The notes below the pieces were generated by a model, which worked only from the letters and a program-made list of their open reading frames with translations, made no database searches and had not been told where the DNA came from. Position numbers and translations under genes: made by a program. From an uncultured Planctomycetota bacterium (lineage in GTDB: Bacteria; Planctomycetota; Phycisphaerae; Sedimentisphaerales; Anaerobacaceae), in assembly GCA_903927855.1 (NCBI GenBank), contig CAIYOL010000368.1:1-8448 (forward strand): a stretch of DNA of 8,448 bases, read 5' to 3'. Below are positions 1 through 5,665 of the stretch, piece after piece (position 1 is the stretch's first letter; each line of letters opens with the position of its first letter).

Positions 1-123
1 AACGCCGGCGGTAAGAATATTATGACCTGGCCCGTGCTGCGCTCTGCCGGTATAGACTGGTATCGAAAGCGCGGAATTGATTTCTCAGATTTGAATAGAA
101 GATTCAGGGGTCCGGAGAACTAA
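1..123 (+). CDS. C-terminal end of a hydrogenase-operon subunit, probably the [NiFe] large subunit tail (partial)
   Basis: An open frame runs in from the left edge and ends in TAA at 121-123, giving the last 40 residues of a protein. It ends 3 nt before the NuoH-like gene, so it belongs to the same operon. In Mbh-type operons the gene before the NuoH-like subunit is the [NiFe] large subunit. From memory of the family, large-subunit tails after the last Cys motif follow a loose pattern: Lys, two hydrophobics, a Leu, then Ser/Gly-Ile-acidic. Here KNIM, a Leu at residue 13 and GIDWYRK fit that pattern, as do HycE and MbhL tails. The DPCxxC motif would lie just upstream, outside the window. If this is right, these residues are the extension removed by the maturation protease at 1411-1917. 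It could instead be another subunit, such as an antiporter-like one. Confidence 0.5.
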   Translation, partial: NAGGKNIMTWPVLRSAGIDWYRKRGIDFSDLNRRFRGPEN

Positions 124-126
124 GTA

Positions 127-1068
127 ATGGCAAATGTGTTTTTTAATCTTCTGATATTTCCGGGATTTTTATTTGTTGTGGTGTTCGGCATGGCGGCGGA
201 ATACGTGGACCGCAAGTTCTGTGCGAAACTGCAGAACAGAGTCGGGCCGCCGTGGTATCAGCCATTTGCAGACCTTGTCAAATTGGTAGCCAAGGAAAAT
301 ATAATTCCGGAAGATGCCGACGCGGGGATATTTAAGCTTATGCCGGTTCTTGCGGCTACTTCCGTCATAACCGCCTTTTTTTATATACCGTTGTGGCAGA
401 CGAAGGCGCTGTTTTCGTTTTACGGCGACCTGATTGTTGTAATCTATTTACTGACAATCCCCACGCTTGCAATCTTTCTTGGGGGCTGGTATTCACGGAG
501 TGTCTTTTCCAGAATCGGCGCCACCAGGGCGATGACACAGTTTTTCGCCTACGAAATTCCGCTGTTTCTCAGCATACTGGCCCCGGCAATGCTGGCTGAT
601 TCGTGGTCCCTTAGCGAAATAACCGTTTTCTACAGCAAACATCTCTGGTTATCATTATTCAACTCTGTGGGATTCGTAATTGCGATGGTTGCCCTTTTGG
701 GTAAACTGGAAAAAGTTCCCTTCGATATACCGGAAGCCGAGACAGAAATTGTCGCCGGCAGCTTCACCGAATACAGCGGAAGATTGCTGGCCTTCTTCAG
801 ATTGGCCCTGGATATGGAGCTTGTGGTTGGTGCGTCGCTTTTGGCTGCCGTCTTTCTGCCCTTCGGATTAAATCTCGGGTTTGTCCCCGGATTTATCTTA
901 TATCTGGTAAAAGTTTTGTTCATAGTGGCGATACTGTCTTTGCTAAGGACGGTGTTCGCCCGCCTGCGAATCGACCAGATGATTAATTTCTGCTGGAAAT
1001 ACGTTGCCCCTGTTGCTTTTCTGCAGCTTATTGTTGACCTTGTAATAAAAGGAATTATCGTAAAATGA
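127..1068 (+). CDS. Energy-converting hydrogenase membrane subunit, NuoH family (MbhM/EchB-like)
   Basis: Integral membrane subunit of a group 4 [NiFe]-hydrogenase, homologous to NuoH of complex I. It anchors the hydrogenase module and links ferredoxin oxidation to ion movement across the cytoplasmic membrane. The 313-residue length is normal for the family. About eight hydrophobic segments are visible, the first at residues 5-24. The hallmark loops are present: an acidic-Arg stretch followed by QNRVGPP at 36-42, a conserved-type Glu at 143 in AYEIP, the [17 protein letters not shown] loop at 195-211, and RIDQ at 281-284. The ATG has a GGAG at 114-117 with 9 nt spacing. Its stop overlaps the next gene start in an ATGA (1065-1068), which implies translational coupling. 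The wording of the QNRVGPP and [13 protein letters not shown] motifs fits the hydrogenase branch better than respiratory NuoH, and the flanking genes agree. Confidence 0.93.
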   Translation: MANVFFNLLIFPGFLFVVVFGMAAEYVDRKFCAKLQNRVGPPWYQPFADLVKLVAKENIIPEDADAGIFKLMPVLAATSVITAFFYIPLWQTKALFSFYGDLIVVIYLLTIPTLAIFLGGWYSRSVFSRIGATRAMTQFFAYEIPLFLSILAPAMLADSWSLSEITVFYSKHLWLSLFNSVGFVIAMVALLGKLEKVPFDIPEAETEIVAGSFTEYSGRLLAFFRLALDMELVVGASLLAAVFLPFGLNLGFVPGFILYLVKVLFIVAILSLLRTVFARLRIDQMINFCWKYVAPVAFLQLIVDLVIKGIIVK

Positions 1069-1448
1069 TCAAACCCGGCAAAATGGTAAAGCAGGTTTTG
1101 CAGTCTCTGTTTAAAAGACCTGCGACGACTTTATACCCTTTCGTGAAAACCGAGATGCCGGATAAATTCAGGGGCAGATTGAAATATTACCCTCAAAGAT
1201 GCATAGGTTGTATGATGTGTATGAAGGATTGCCCGACCGGCGCAATCGTCATTAAAAAAGTAGGCGATAAAAAATTTATCGCCGAAATTGACCTTGGCAA
1301 ATGTATATATTGTGGACAGTGCGTTGACTCCTGTCCCAAAGAAGCCCTTGAATCCACAAAGGAATTTGAGCTGGCCAAGTCCGACCGTGAAAAGTTAAAG
1401 GTAGTTTATAGTGACGAAACTAACGACGGTTCTGAAACAAAAACTTGA
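1065..1448 (+). CDS. Energy-converting hydrogenase ferredoxin-like subunit with two [4Fe-4S] clusters, NuoI family (MbhN/EchF-like)
   Basis: A 127-residue iron-sulfur subunit that passes electrons from reduced ferredoxin towards the hydrogenase small subunit, on the cytoplasmic face of the membrane. Two CxxCxxCxxxCP motifs are complete: C46, C49, C52, C56 and C80, C83, C86, C90, as expected for two [4Fe-4S] clusters. The N-terminal 45 residues have the basic, amphipathic look of NuoI-type subunits that dock on the NuoH-like partner. The start ATG overlaps the stop of the NuoH-like gene by 4 nt. The last 38 nt overlap the start of the maturation protease gene. The 37 residues after the second motif are charged and probably flexible. 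The family is certain; which hydrogenase subgroup it belongs to is less so, because the catalytic subunits are outside the window. Confidence 0.92.
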   Translation: MIKPGKMVKQVLQSLFKRPATTLYPFVKTEMPDKFRGRLKYYPQRCIGCMMCMKDCPTGAIVIKKVGDKKFIAEIDLGKCIYCGQCVDSCPKEALESTKEFELAKSDREKLKVVYSDETNDGSETKT

Positions 1449-1917
1449 AAATGCCCGCAAAGTCGCCATCCTCGGCGTCGGTTCGGAGCTTAGGAGCGAT
1501 GATGCGGCCGGTGTCCTTGCCGCACAGCAAATAAAAAAAATCAGCCGCCCAAAAAAGAAGTCAGCGCCTCAGGTAAAGGTTTTCATCGGTGAAACCGCTC
1601 CGGAAAATCTCACGGGCGAAATAAAAAAATTCGAGCCGTCTCATCTTATAATTATCGATTCAGCCGATATAAATACCAAACCGGGCCAAATCAAAATAAT
1701 AAATCCTGAGAAAGTTGCCGGCACTTCGTTTTGTACTCATAGCCTGCCTATCAAGGTAATGATTGACTATCTCCGGCAATCTTCCCCTAATTTGAAGGTT
1801 ATAGTTATCGGCATCCAACCTCAAACCATCGTTGTAGGAAGTAATGTATCAAAAGAAGTAAGTCAAGCAGTTGAGGAACTTACGGCGACAATTATTAATT
1901 TGCTCAAAAAAGATTAA
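1411..1917 (+). CDS. hycI: [NiFe]-hydrogenase maturation protease, HycI-like (peptidase family M52)
   Basis: Cytoplasmic endopeptidase that removes the C-terminal extension of the hydrogenase large subunit after nickel insertion. The family fold starts at residue 18 with [17 protein letters not shown], matching the usual GxGN/S-x3-DD-x2-G start. By comparison with E. coli HycI (Asp16, Asp62, His90), the nickel-sensing residues would be D31, D83 (in IIIDSAD) and H110 (in CTHSLP). The [10 protein letters not shown] segment near residues 133-142 also matches HycI. The GTG start at 1411 is the only reasonable one: an in-frame TAG lies at 1402-1404 and no other start occurs before the conserved core. 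An AAAGG at about 1397-1401 gives a usable ribosome binding site. The start overlaps the ferredoxin gene by 38 nt, so translation is coupled. The presence of this gene implies a real hydrogenase with a processed large subunit, not a cofactor-less relative. Confidence 0.88.
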   Translation: MTKLTTVLKQKLENARKVAILGVGSELRSDDAAGVLAAQQIKKISRPKKKSAPQVKVFIGETAPENLTGEIKKFEPSHLIIIDSADINTKPGQIKIINPEKVAGTSFCTHSLPIKVMIDYLRQSSPNLKVIVIGIQPQTIVVGSNVSKEVSQAVEELTATIINLLKKD

Positions 1918-1963
1918 CGGTGTTCTGAGGGGGCAGCTGCAAGAGCGAATTTTAGTGCGTTTA

Positions 1964-2284
1964 TTATAATTTCAACATTTTTTTTAAGGGTTCCAGCCAT
2001 TCTTGCAGGTGACCCAATGCAGTCTTTTGCCTGGTCACAAAGTCGGAGCAGGCGTCCTCGGCCCATTTGAAGACAACTTCTTTTTTGTTATTCATCTCTC
2101 CTGTATCAGCTACAGGTTTTTTACAAACACCCCAAAGGCACTCGTCCGTAGCCGGACACATTAGCGCAAAGAACTCGCAATTCTTGCACATATTTTCCAT
2201 AATCCAAAAAAATTTTCGATAATCAAAAATACCGAAGACACAGGACCTATGAGGAGGAATTTCCCACGTCCTCGACGTTAACAT
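1964..2284 (-). CDS. Small cysteine-rich protein of unknown function
   Basis: I do not recognise a named family. The core has six cysteines in a CxxC-x6-C-x5-C-x4-C arrangement plus one distal Cys (residues 33, 36, 43, 49, 54 and 79 in the 106-residue version). It looks like the many small CxxC...C...C proteins thought to bind zinc or an Fe-S cluster. After the last Cys comes a charged helix, and there is no signal peptide or membrane segment. Two starts are possible. The ATG at 2284 has a strong GGGGAG at 2292-2297 with about 7 nt spacing. The ATG at 2200 gives 78 residues that begin right at the cysteine core, but it has only a weak GGA. I list the longer form because of its ribosome binding site, although the first 28 residues look unlike the rest. 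It is convergent with the hydrogenase operon, 46 nt away. Confidence 0.6.
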   Translation of the reverse strand: MLTSRTWEIPPHRSCVFGIFDYRKFFWIMENMCKNCEFFALMCPATDECLWGVCKKPVADTGEMNNKKEVVFKWAEDACSDFVTRQKTALGHLQEWLEPLKKMLKL

Positions 2285-2304
2285 AGACCATCTCCCCTTC
2301 CGCT

Positions 2305-2334
2305 TTAATAATTGAAGGCGAACCTCGAAGGCAA
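2305..2334 (-). promoter_or_regulatory. Possible promoter for the small cysteine-rich gene
   Basis: On the minus strand TTGCCT (2329-2334) and TATTAA (2305-2310) are separated by 18 nt. Each matches the sigma-70 consensus at four of six bases. The predicted start of transcription, near 2298, would just keep the GGGGAG ribosome binding site in front of the ATG at 2284. This is a weak call from base matching alone. Confidence 0.25.
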
Positions 2335-2413
2335 AATGTTGATGAAAAAAATAATTTTTTTACCAAAGGGAGCTAAATTCGGTGCATAACCAAACAAAAA
2401 CCCTTTTAACCCC

Positions 2414-2423
2414 TTGTTAACAA
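2414..2423. repeat. 10-bp perfect palindrome overlapping the -35 box
   Basis: TTGTTAACAA reads the same on both strands and contains the -35 hexamer of the sigma-factor promoter. A dimeric repressor bound here would block RNA polymerase. A site this short and AT-rich can arise by chance, so the operator role is only a suggestion. Confidence 0.35.
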
Positions 2424-2442
2424 ACACCGAATCGGGTATAAT
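2414..2442 (+). promoter_or_regulatory. Sigma-70-type promoter of the ECF sigma/anti-sigma operon
   Basis: TTGTTA (2414-2419) and a perfect TATAAT (2437-2442) are separated by 17 nt, the ideal housekeeping spacing. Transcription would begin near 2449, giving a leader of about 36 nt before the GTG at 2485 with its GGGAG at 2470-2474. The promoter looks like a housekeeping one, so I see no sign of autoregulation by the ECF factor, whose promoters would usually not carry TATAAT. The -35 box lies inside a 10-bp perfect palindrome. Confidence 0.75.
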
Positions 2443-2484
2443 GACCGACATTCAGTTGACCCCTTTTTTGGGAGCATAGTCCAA

Positions 2485-3027
2485 GTGTTTAATGTGAGGG
2501 TAAAGGAAGCATCTGAGTTGCCGGGTAACGTTACCGGTGCGGCAAGAATTGTTTCCGAACATGGGGATTTTATTCGGGCTATAATTCGTTACAAGGTCAA
2601 AAACGAAGACATAGCAGATGACCTGTTCCAGGATTTTTATCTTTCCCTTGCTTCCAAGCCCATACCCGGAGGGGTGCGTAATGTCAGGAGCTATCTGTAT
2701 AAAGCAATAATCAATGATGTTCTTGACGCCGCTCGCCGGATAGAGCAGTACAAAACCCGAATAAATAAATATGCAGAATGTTCCAAATATTCCATCAACA
2801 AAGACAGCCCTGAAAACGCCTTGATTGAGGCAGAGGAAACCGACAAGATGTTCGAAGCTATAGAGGGGTGGTTGCAACGCAGAGAAAGCCAGGCAATAAG
2901 TTTGCGGTATAGGAACAGCTTTGATGTCAAAGAGGTAGCAAAGAAAATGAACGTGGACGACAGAACAGTCAGTAGATATGTTTCATCTGGTTTAAGCAAA
3001 ATCCGACATTATCTGGCAGTAAAATAA
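2485..3027 (+). CDS. ECF-type RNA polymerase sigma factor
   Basis: A 180-residue alternative sigma factor that would direct RNA polymerase to a specific set of promoters. Region 2 spans about residues 24-86, with the DIADDLFQDFYLSL helix (42-55) that contacts the polymerase coiled coil and the RSYLYKAIINDVLDAARR helix (69-86) that reads the -10. Region 4 spans about 124-178, with the helix-turn-helix VKEVAKKMNVDDRTVSRYVS at 148-167. There is no C-terminal extension, so it is a minimal ECF factor held in check by a partner rather than by a fused domain. The GTG start has GGGAG at 2470-2474, 10 nt upstream. The anti-sigma gene begins 10 nt after its TAA, which is the classic sigma/anti-sigma pair layout. 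The signal and the regulon cannot be read from the sequence. Confidence 0.9.
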   Translation: MFNVRVKEASELPGNVTGAARIVSEHGDFIRAIIRYKVKNEDIADDLFQDFYLSLASKPIPGGVRNVRSYLYKAIINDVLDAARRIEQYKTRINKYAECSKYSINKDSPENALIEAEETDKMFEAIEGWLQRRESQAISLRYRNSFDVKEVAKKMNVDDRTVSRYVSSGLSKIRHYLAVK

Positions 3028-3037
3028 GGGGGTTAGA

Positions 3038-4342
3038 ATGGTTGCTCTAAACTTTAACCGGTTATGTAAAGAGGCGGAGCCATATTATTATGACTTTTTG
3101 AGCAAGGAAGGGCGTGAAGAAGTTCCGGAAGCTGTTGCCGCCCACATCGAGCATTGCCGAGACTGCCAAGAGCAGTTAAGCCGCCTTGCAAGTATGGCGG
3201 CAATTGCCGAAAGTCATGTCGAAACAGGACAGGGGCAAGCCAGCTCCGATATTACAAAAATTCTGACCTATCATCTTACCTACATCGATAAGCCGGTAAC
3301 CTGTGAAAGCGTAAAGCCATTTTTGCCGGGACTATCGGACCCAGCCTTAGTAACGAGGGTTCCAACGCCGATAACGGTACACATAGATAATTGCCAAAAA
3401 TGCTCTGAGGATTTAGAGACAATCCGCAGGTTGAATCTTAACCGCAAACAATTGCGCCGATTAAGCCGGCTATTTACAGATAAGCCTGAGGAGAGCAATG
3501 TCAGCTGCATAGAAGCCCAAAATGCGATACCATCCCTTGTGTCGATAGTATTAAACGAGGTCGATTCAGAAGTCCTGAGACACTTGTGCGTTTGTCCTGA
3601 CTGCAGGGGGCTATTGTATCAACGCAGGGAAATGGTCATCAAAGGACTGTCCAAGACCGATTCAGCGGAAAAGAAATTTCCTTGCGAGAAGGTCTCAGCA
3701 AGAGATTTTTTTGACTATGCCGTACCATACGGACTTGACCCTACCAATGACCAGTATGCAAAGTTCCGAGTATCCCTCACGTCGCATCTGCGCACGTGCC
3801 CGACGTGTCTGGCTAAAATGCAGGAACTGCACGAGACTATATATGGAATTTGTGAACGGGCCGACTCCGACGTTGCTACGATATACCGGATAGATGAAAC
3901 CGCCAAAGCCCAGATACTCGAGCAGCCAGATGCTCCATACGCCGGCTTTCCGATAAGGGTGGAGGTGAGGAAACAGGCAGAAGCAGATGCAGAGACGGAG
4001 GCCGAGTCCTTATCGCCGGTTGTTGATTTCGGTGCCGTCCTGAGGCAGAAGGCGTCGAGGGTAAATCTAAGGCCGCTATTTAAAACCGGGGCTGTGGCGG
4101 CGGCGGTAATATTGATGGCGGCTGTCTTATTCCAAAATATACCAACGGCTAAAGCGGTTACACTGGGGAAAATCTACGAGGCCGTCGAAAAAATCAGGAA
4201 CATCCATATTACGAATTTTACGCCCCCCAATAAAAAACCCACACAGGAATTGTGGATATCAAAGACGCTAAATATATATGTGACTAAAACTGCAGAGCAA
4301 TGTGTGTTATGGGACATCGCCAATAGAACAAGAAAGACATAG
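3038..4342 (+). CDS. Membrane anti-sigma factor-like protein with four tandem zinc (CHCC) modules, cut short by an in-frame TAG
   Basis: Probable anti-sigma factor for the preceding ECF factor, with 10 nt between the genes and AAGGGGG at 3026-3032 as ribosome binding site. Four copies of the zinc anti-sigma motif HxxxCxxC are visible at H36/C40/C43, H115/C119/C122, H182/C186/C189 and H250/C254/C257. Each is preceded by one Cys (10, 89, 157, 216), giving four CHCC sites. Family members usually have one. A charged linker (about 306-345) leads to one membrane segment at about 348-366, so the zinc part is cytoplasmic and the rest is outside the membrane. After the membrane segment comes the start of a domain that may have the LolA/RseB fold. 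It stops at TAG 4340-4342, but the same frame continues to 4738, so the natural product was probably about 566 residues. As it stands, the sensor domain is truncated. Confidence 0.8.
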   Translation: MVALNFNRLCKEAEPYYYDFLSKEGREEVPEAVAAHIEHCRDCQEQLSRLASMAAIAESHVETGQGQASSDITKILTYHLTYIDKPVTCESVKPFLPGLSDPALVTRVPTPITVHIDNCQKCSEDLETIRRLNLNRKQLRRLSRLFTDKPEESNVSCIEAQNAIPSLVSIVLNEVDSEVLRHLCVCPDCRGLLYQRREMVIKGLSKTDSAEKKFPCEKVSARDFFDYAVPYGLDPTNDQYAKFRVSLTSHLRTCPTCLAKMQELHETIYGICERADSDVATIYRIDETAKAQILEQPDAPYAGFPIRVEVRKQAEADAETEAESLSPVVDFGAVLRQKASRVNLRPLFKTGAVAAAVILMAAVLFQNIPTAKAVTLGKIYEAVEKIRNIHITNFTPPNKKPTQELWISKTLNIYVTKTAEQCVLWDIANRTRKT

Positions 4343-4360
4343 CAACAGGATGTTGGTGTA

Positions 4361-4738
4361 ATGAATACGGTTGGGTTAACCGATGATATTGTCGCTGGTA
4401 TGGAGGACAAAATTAGTGGTTCGTTAGGTCTACTACCATTTTATGATATGTCTGAAATTCCCAAAGACGCCGAATGGAGTCGCGTAGATGATAAAAGTAT
4501 AGACGTAACCAAAAGCATTGAAGTATATGACTTGAAATGGGTCAAGAAGAAATATGGCGGTTCAGCGATATCTAAGAAATGGCGAGTTTTCGTAGAAGAA
4601 AGGACAGGCCTTCCCCAAAAGGTCGAATGGTATCAAAAGTCGGCAGCAGATAGTGAGTATATTTTGAGTTCGACGATGGAGATTGAATATTTAAGCGAGA
4701 GCAAAATACGGGAAATTATTAAAGAGGCGTCTTTTTAG
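4361..4738 (+). CDS. Downstream remnant of the anti-sigma protein's extracytoplasmic domain (split by TAG)
   Basis: This 125-residue frame is in the same reading frame as the anti-sigma gene. Only the TAG at 4340-4342 and six sense codons separate them. It has no signal peptide or membrane segment of its own. Its content, a run of beta-like strands such as KWRVFVEERTGLPQKVEWYQ and a closing helix IREIIKEASF, reads as the second half of a LolA/RseB-like beta domain. I therefore take it as the detached C-terminal half and not as an independent gene. An AGGA at 4347-4350, 10 nt before the ATG, could allow restart of translation, but the product would stay in the cytoplasm. It ends with TAG, 12 nt before the convergent pseudopilin gene ends, with no visible terminator between. 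Confidence 0.6.
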   Translation: MNTVGLTDDIVAGMEDKISGSLGLLPFYDMSEIPKDAEWSRVDDKSIDVTKSIEVYDLKWVKKKYGGSAISKKWRVFVEERTGLPQKVEWYQKSAADSEYILSSTMEIEYLSESKIREIIKEASF

Positions 4739-4750
4739 GACAACGGCATT

Positions 4751-5557
4751 TCATTTAGGTACCCAAAGGGGGCTTTTGTTTTTATAGTCACCCCCTATTT
4801 TCTCAACAAATAAGTCGTCGGCTTTTTTTCGACTTACATGACCATCTACAAATCCGACGTTGACAGTTTTACCGGGATGCCGGCCGTTTATGGCATCGTA
4901 CTTCTGCCAGGGCCGTAAATTCCTGTTTTTGTTAATCCAAAGGCCGGGGATATAGGAAGTATTCTCAAGGGGGGTATCGCCAAGAGCAACAGGAGGATTG
5001 TCGGTTGCATGCCACCAGCTTATTAAAGCGTAGCCGCTGTCAACAATCAGCAGGGCTTCGCCGGGGCGCGGTATGTTGCTACTGCGCAAAGGCATTCCAA
5101 CAAATTCTTCTCTCTTAGGTTGTGTATCATCGGAACTCTTACATATAGAGCGGTTTATACCGTAATTGCCGCAAAGGACATCATTTTTGAATGTCGGGTC
5201 ATTTAACCGTTTGGATGGACAGCAGATAGCCGTGTCTTTACCTCCGGATTTTTCATAGAATCCTTCTATGAAATTGAACCACCACCATCCTTTTTTATCA
5301 TATTTAGCATTTCCCGCATAACCTCCCGGAGGTAGGTCTTTAAGGAACTGCCTGTCAACAAAACCGGAGGGCAAGATTTGGTTTTCCGTTTCGTAACTAA
5401 ACAATCCTCGCAGCAACTGACTGACATTCGAGCCGCAAACGGCGTCCTTAGCTTCTTGCCTTGAACGGCTTAAGGCAGGCAGCAATACAGCCATAAGCAG
5501 CGCGATTATCCCAATGACAACGAGCAATTCGACAAGCGTAAAAGCAGGGCGTTTCAT
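4751..5557 (-). CDS. Type IV pilin-like pseudopilin (type II secretion family, planctomycete H-xn-DG type)
   Basis: A 268-residue protein with a textbook prepilin N-terminus: a short basic leader, cleavage and methylation expected at A5/F6 (FTLVE, with the conserved Glu five residues after the cut), then a hydrophobic helix at about 8-29. Ala instead of Gly before the cut is tolerated by many prepilin peptidases. The rest is a globular domain exposed outside the inner membrane. It has a Cys pair at 112-113 (CCPS) and a C-terminal H227-x10-DG(238-239) motif typical of the numerous planctomycete DUF1559-like proteins. Such genomes carry many of these, and their individual roles are mostly unknown. 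It has its own promoter, and no clear ribosome binding site precedes the ATG. It probably does not share a transcript with the C39-like gene upstream, because a terminator lies between. Confidence 0.85.
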   Translation of the reverse strand: MKRPAFTLVELLVVIGIIALLMAVLLPALSRSRQEAKDAVCGSNVSQLLRGLFSYETENQILPSGFVDRQFLKDLPPGGYAGNAKYDKKGWWWFNFIEGFYEKSGGKDTAICCPSKRLNDPTFKNDVLCGNYGINRSICKSSDDTQPKREEFVGMPLRSSNIPRPGEALLIVDSGYALISWWHATDNPPVALGDTPLENTSYIPGLWINKNRNLRPWQKYDAINGRHPGKTVNVGFVDGHVSRKKADDLFVEKIGGDYKNKSPLWVPK

Positions 5558-5565
5558 AATCGGTC

Positions 5566-5594
5566 ATTATATTGCAGTTTTTCTCGTTGGGCAA
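5566..5594 (-). promoter_or_regulatory. Promoter of the pseudopilin gene, predicted to make a leaderless mRNA
   Basis: On the minus strand TTGCCC (5589-5594) and TATAAT (5566-5571) are 17 nt apart. Transcription would start near 5559, while the ATG begins at 5557, so the mRNA would have almost no leader. This fits the absence of a Shine-Dalgarno sequence. The twelve bases TATAATGACCGA also occur at the sigma-factor promoter, at 2437-2448. Confidence 0.6.
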
Positions 5595-5608
5595 CACAGA
5601 TCGCTTAC

Positions 5609-5642
5609 AAAAGAGGCAGATGGGTAAATCCCATCTGCCTTT
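5609..5642 (-). terminator. Rho-independent terminator after the C39-like gene
   Basis: The arms GGCAGATGGG (5615-5624) and CCCATCTGCC (5630-5639) form a perfect 10-bp stem, extended to 11 by an A-T pair, with a 5-nt loop. Read on the minus strand it is followed by TCTTTTG, a short U-rich tract, and it lies about 25 nt after the TAG of the C39-like gene at 5666-5668. It separates that gene from the pseudopilin promoter. Confidence 0.8.
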
Positions 5643-5665
5643 GACACCTCGCCGATGGACCTATG

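Noticed and set aside
2377..2432. 8-bp inverted repeat ATTCGGTG/CACCGAAT around the sigma-factor promoter
   Set aside because: The arms are 40 nt apart, and one such 8-mer match is expected by chance at a rate of a few tenths in a 200-bp region. It is not strong enough to call an operator.
2691..2999. Open frames antisense to the sigma gene (2691-2999 and 2452-2877)
   Set aside because: They lie opposite a clear ECF sigma factor, show no domain or motif, and have no good ribosome binding site; they are shadow frames.
4340..4342. TAG read as pyrrolysine or general amber recoding
   Set aside because: Two other genes here use TAG as their natural stop, and no pyl gene is in view. Local readthrough stays possible, but recoding is not supported.
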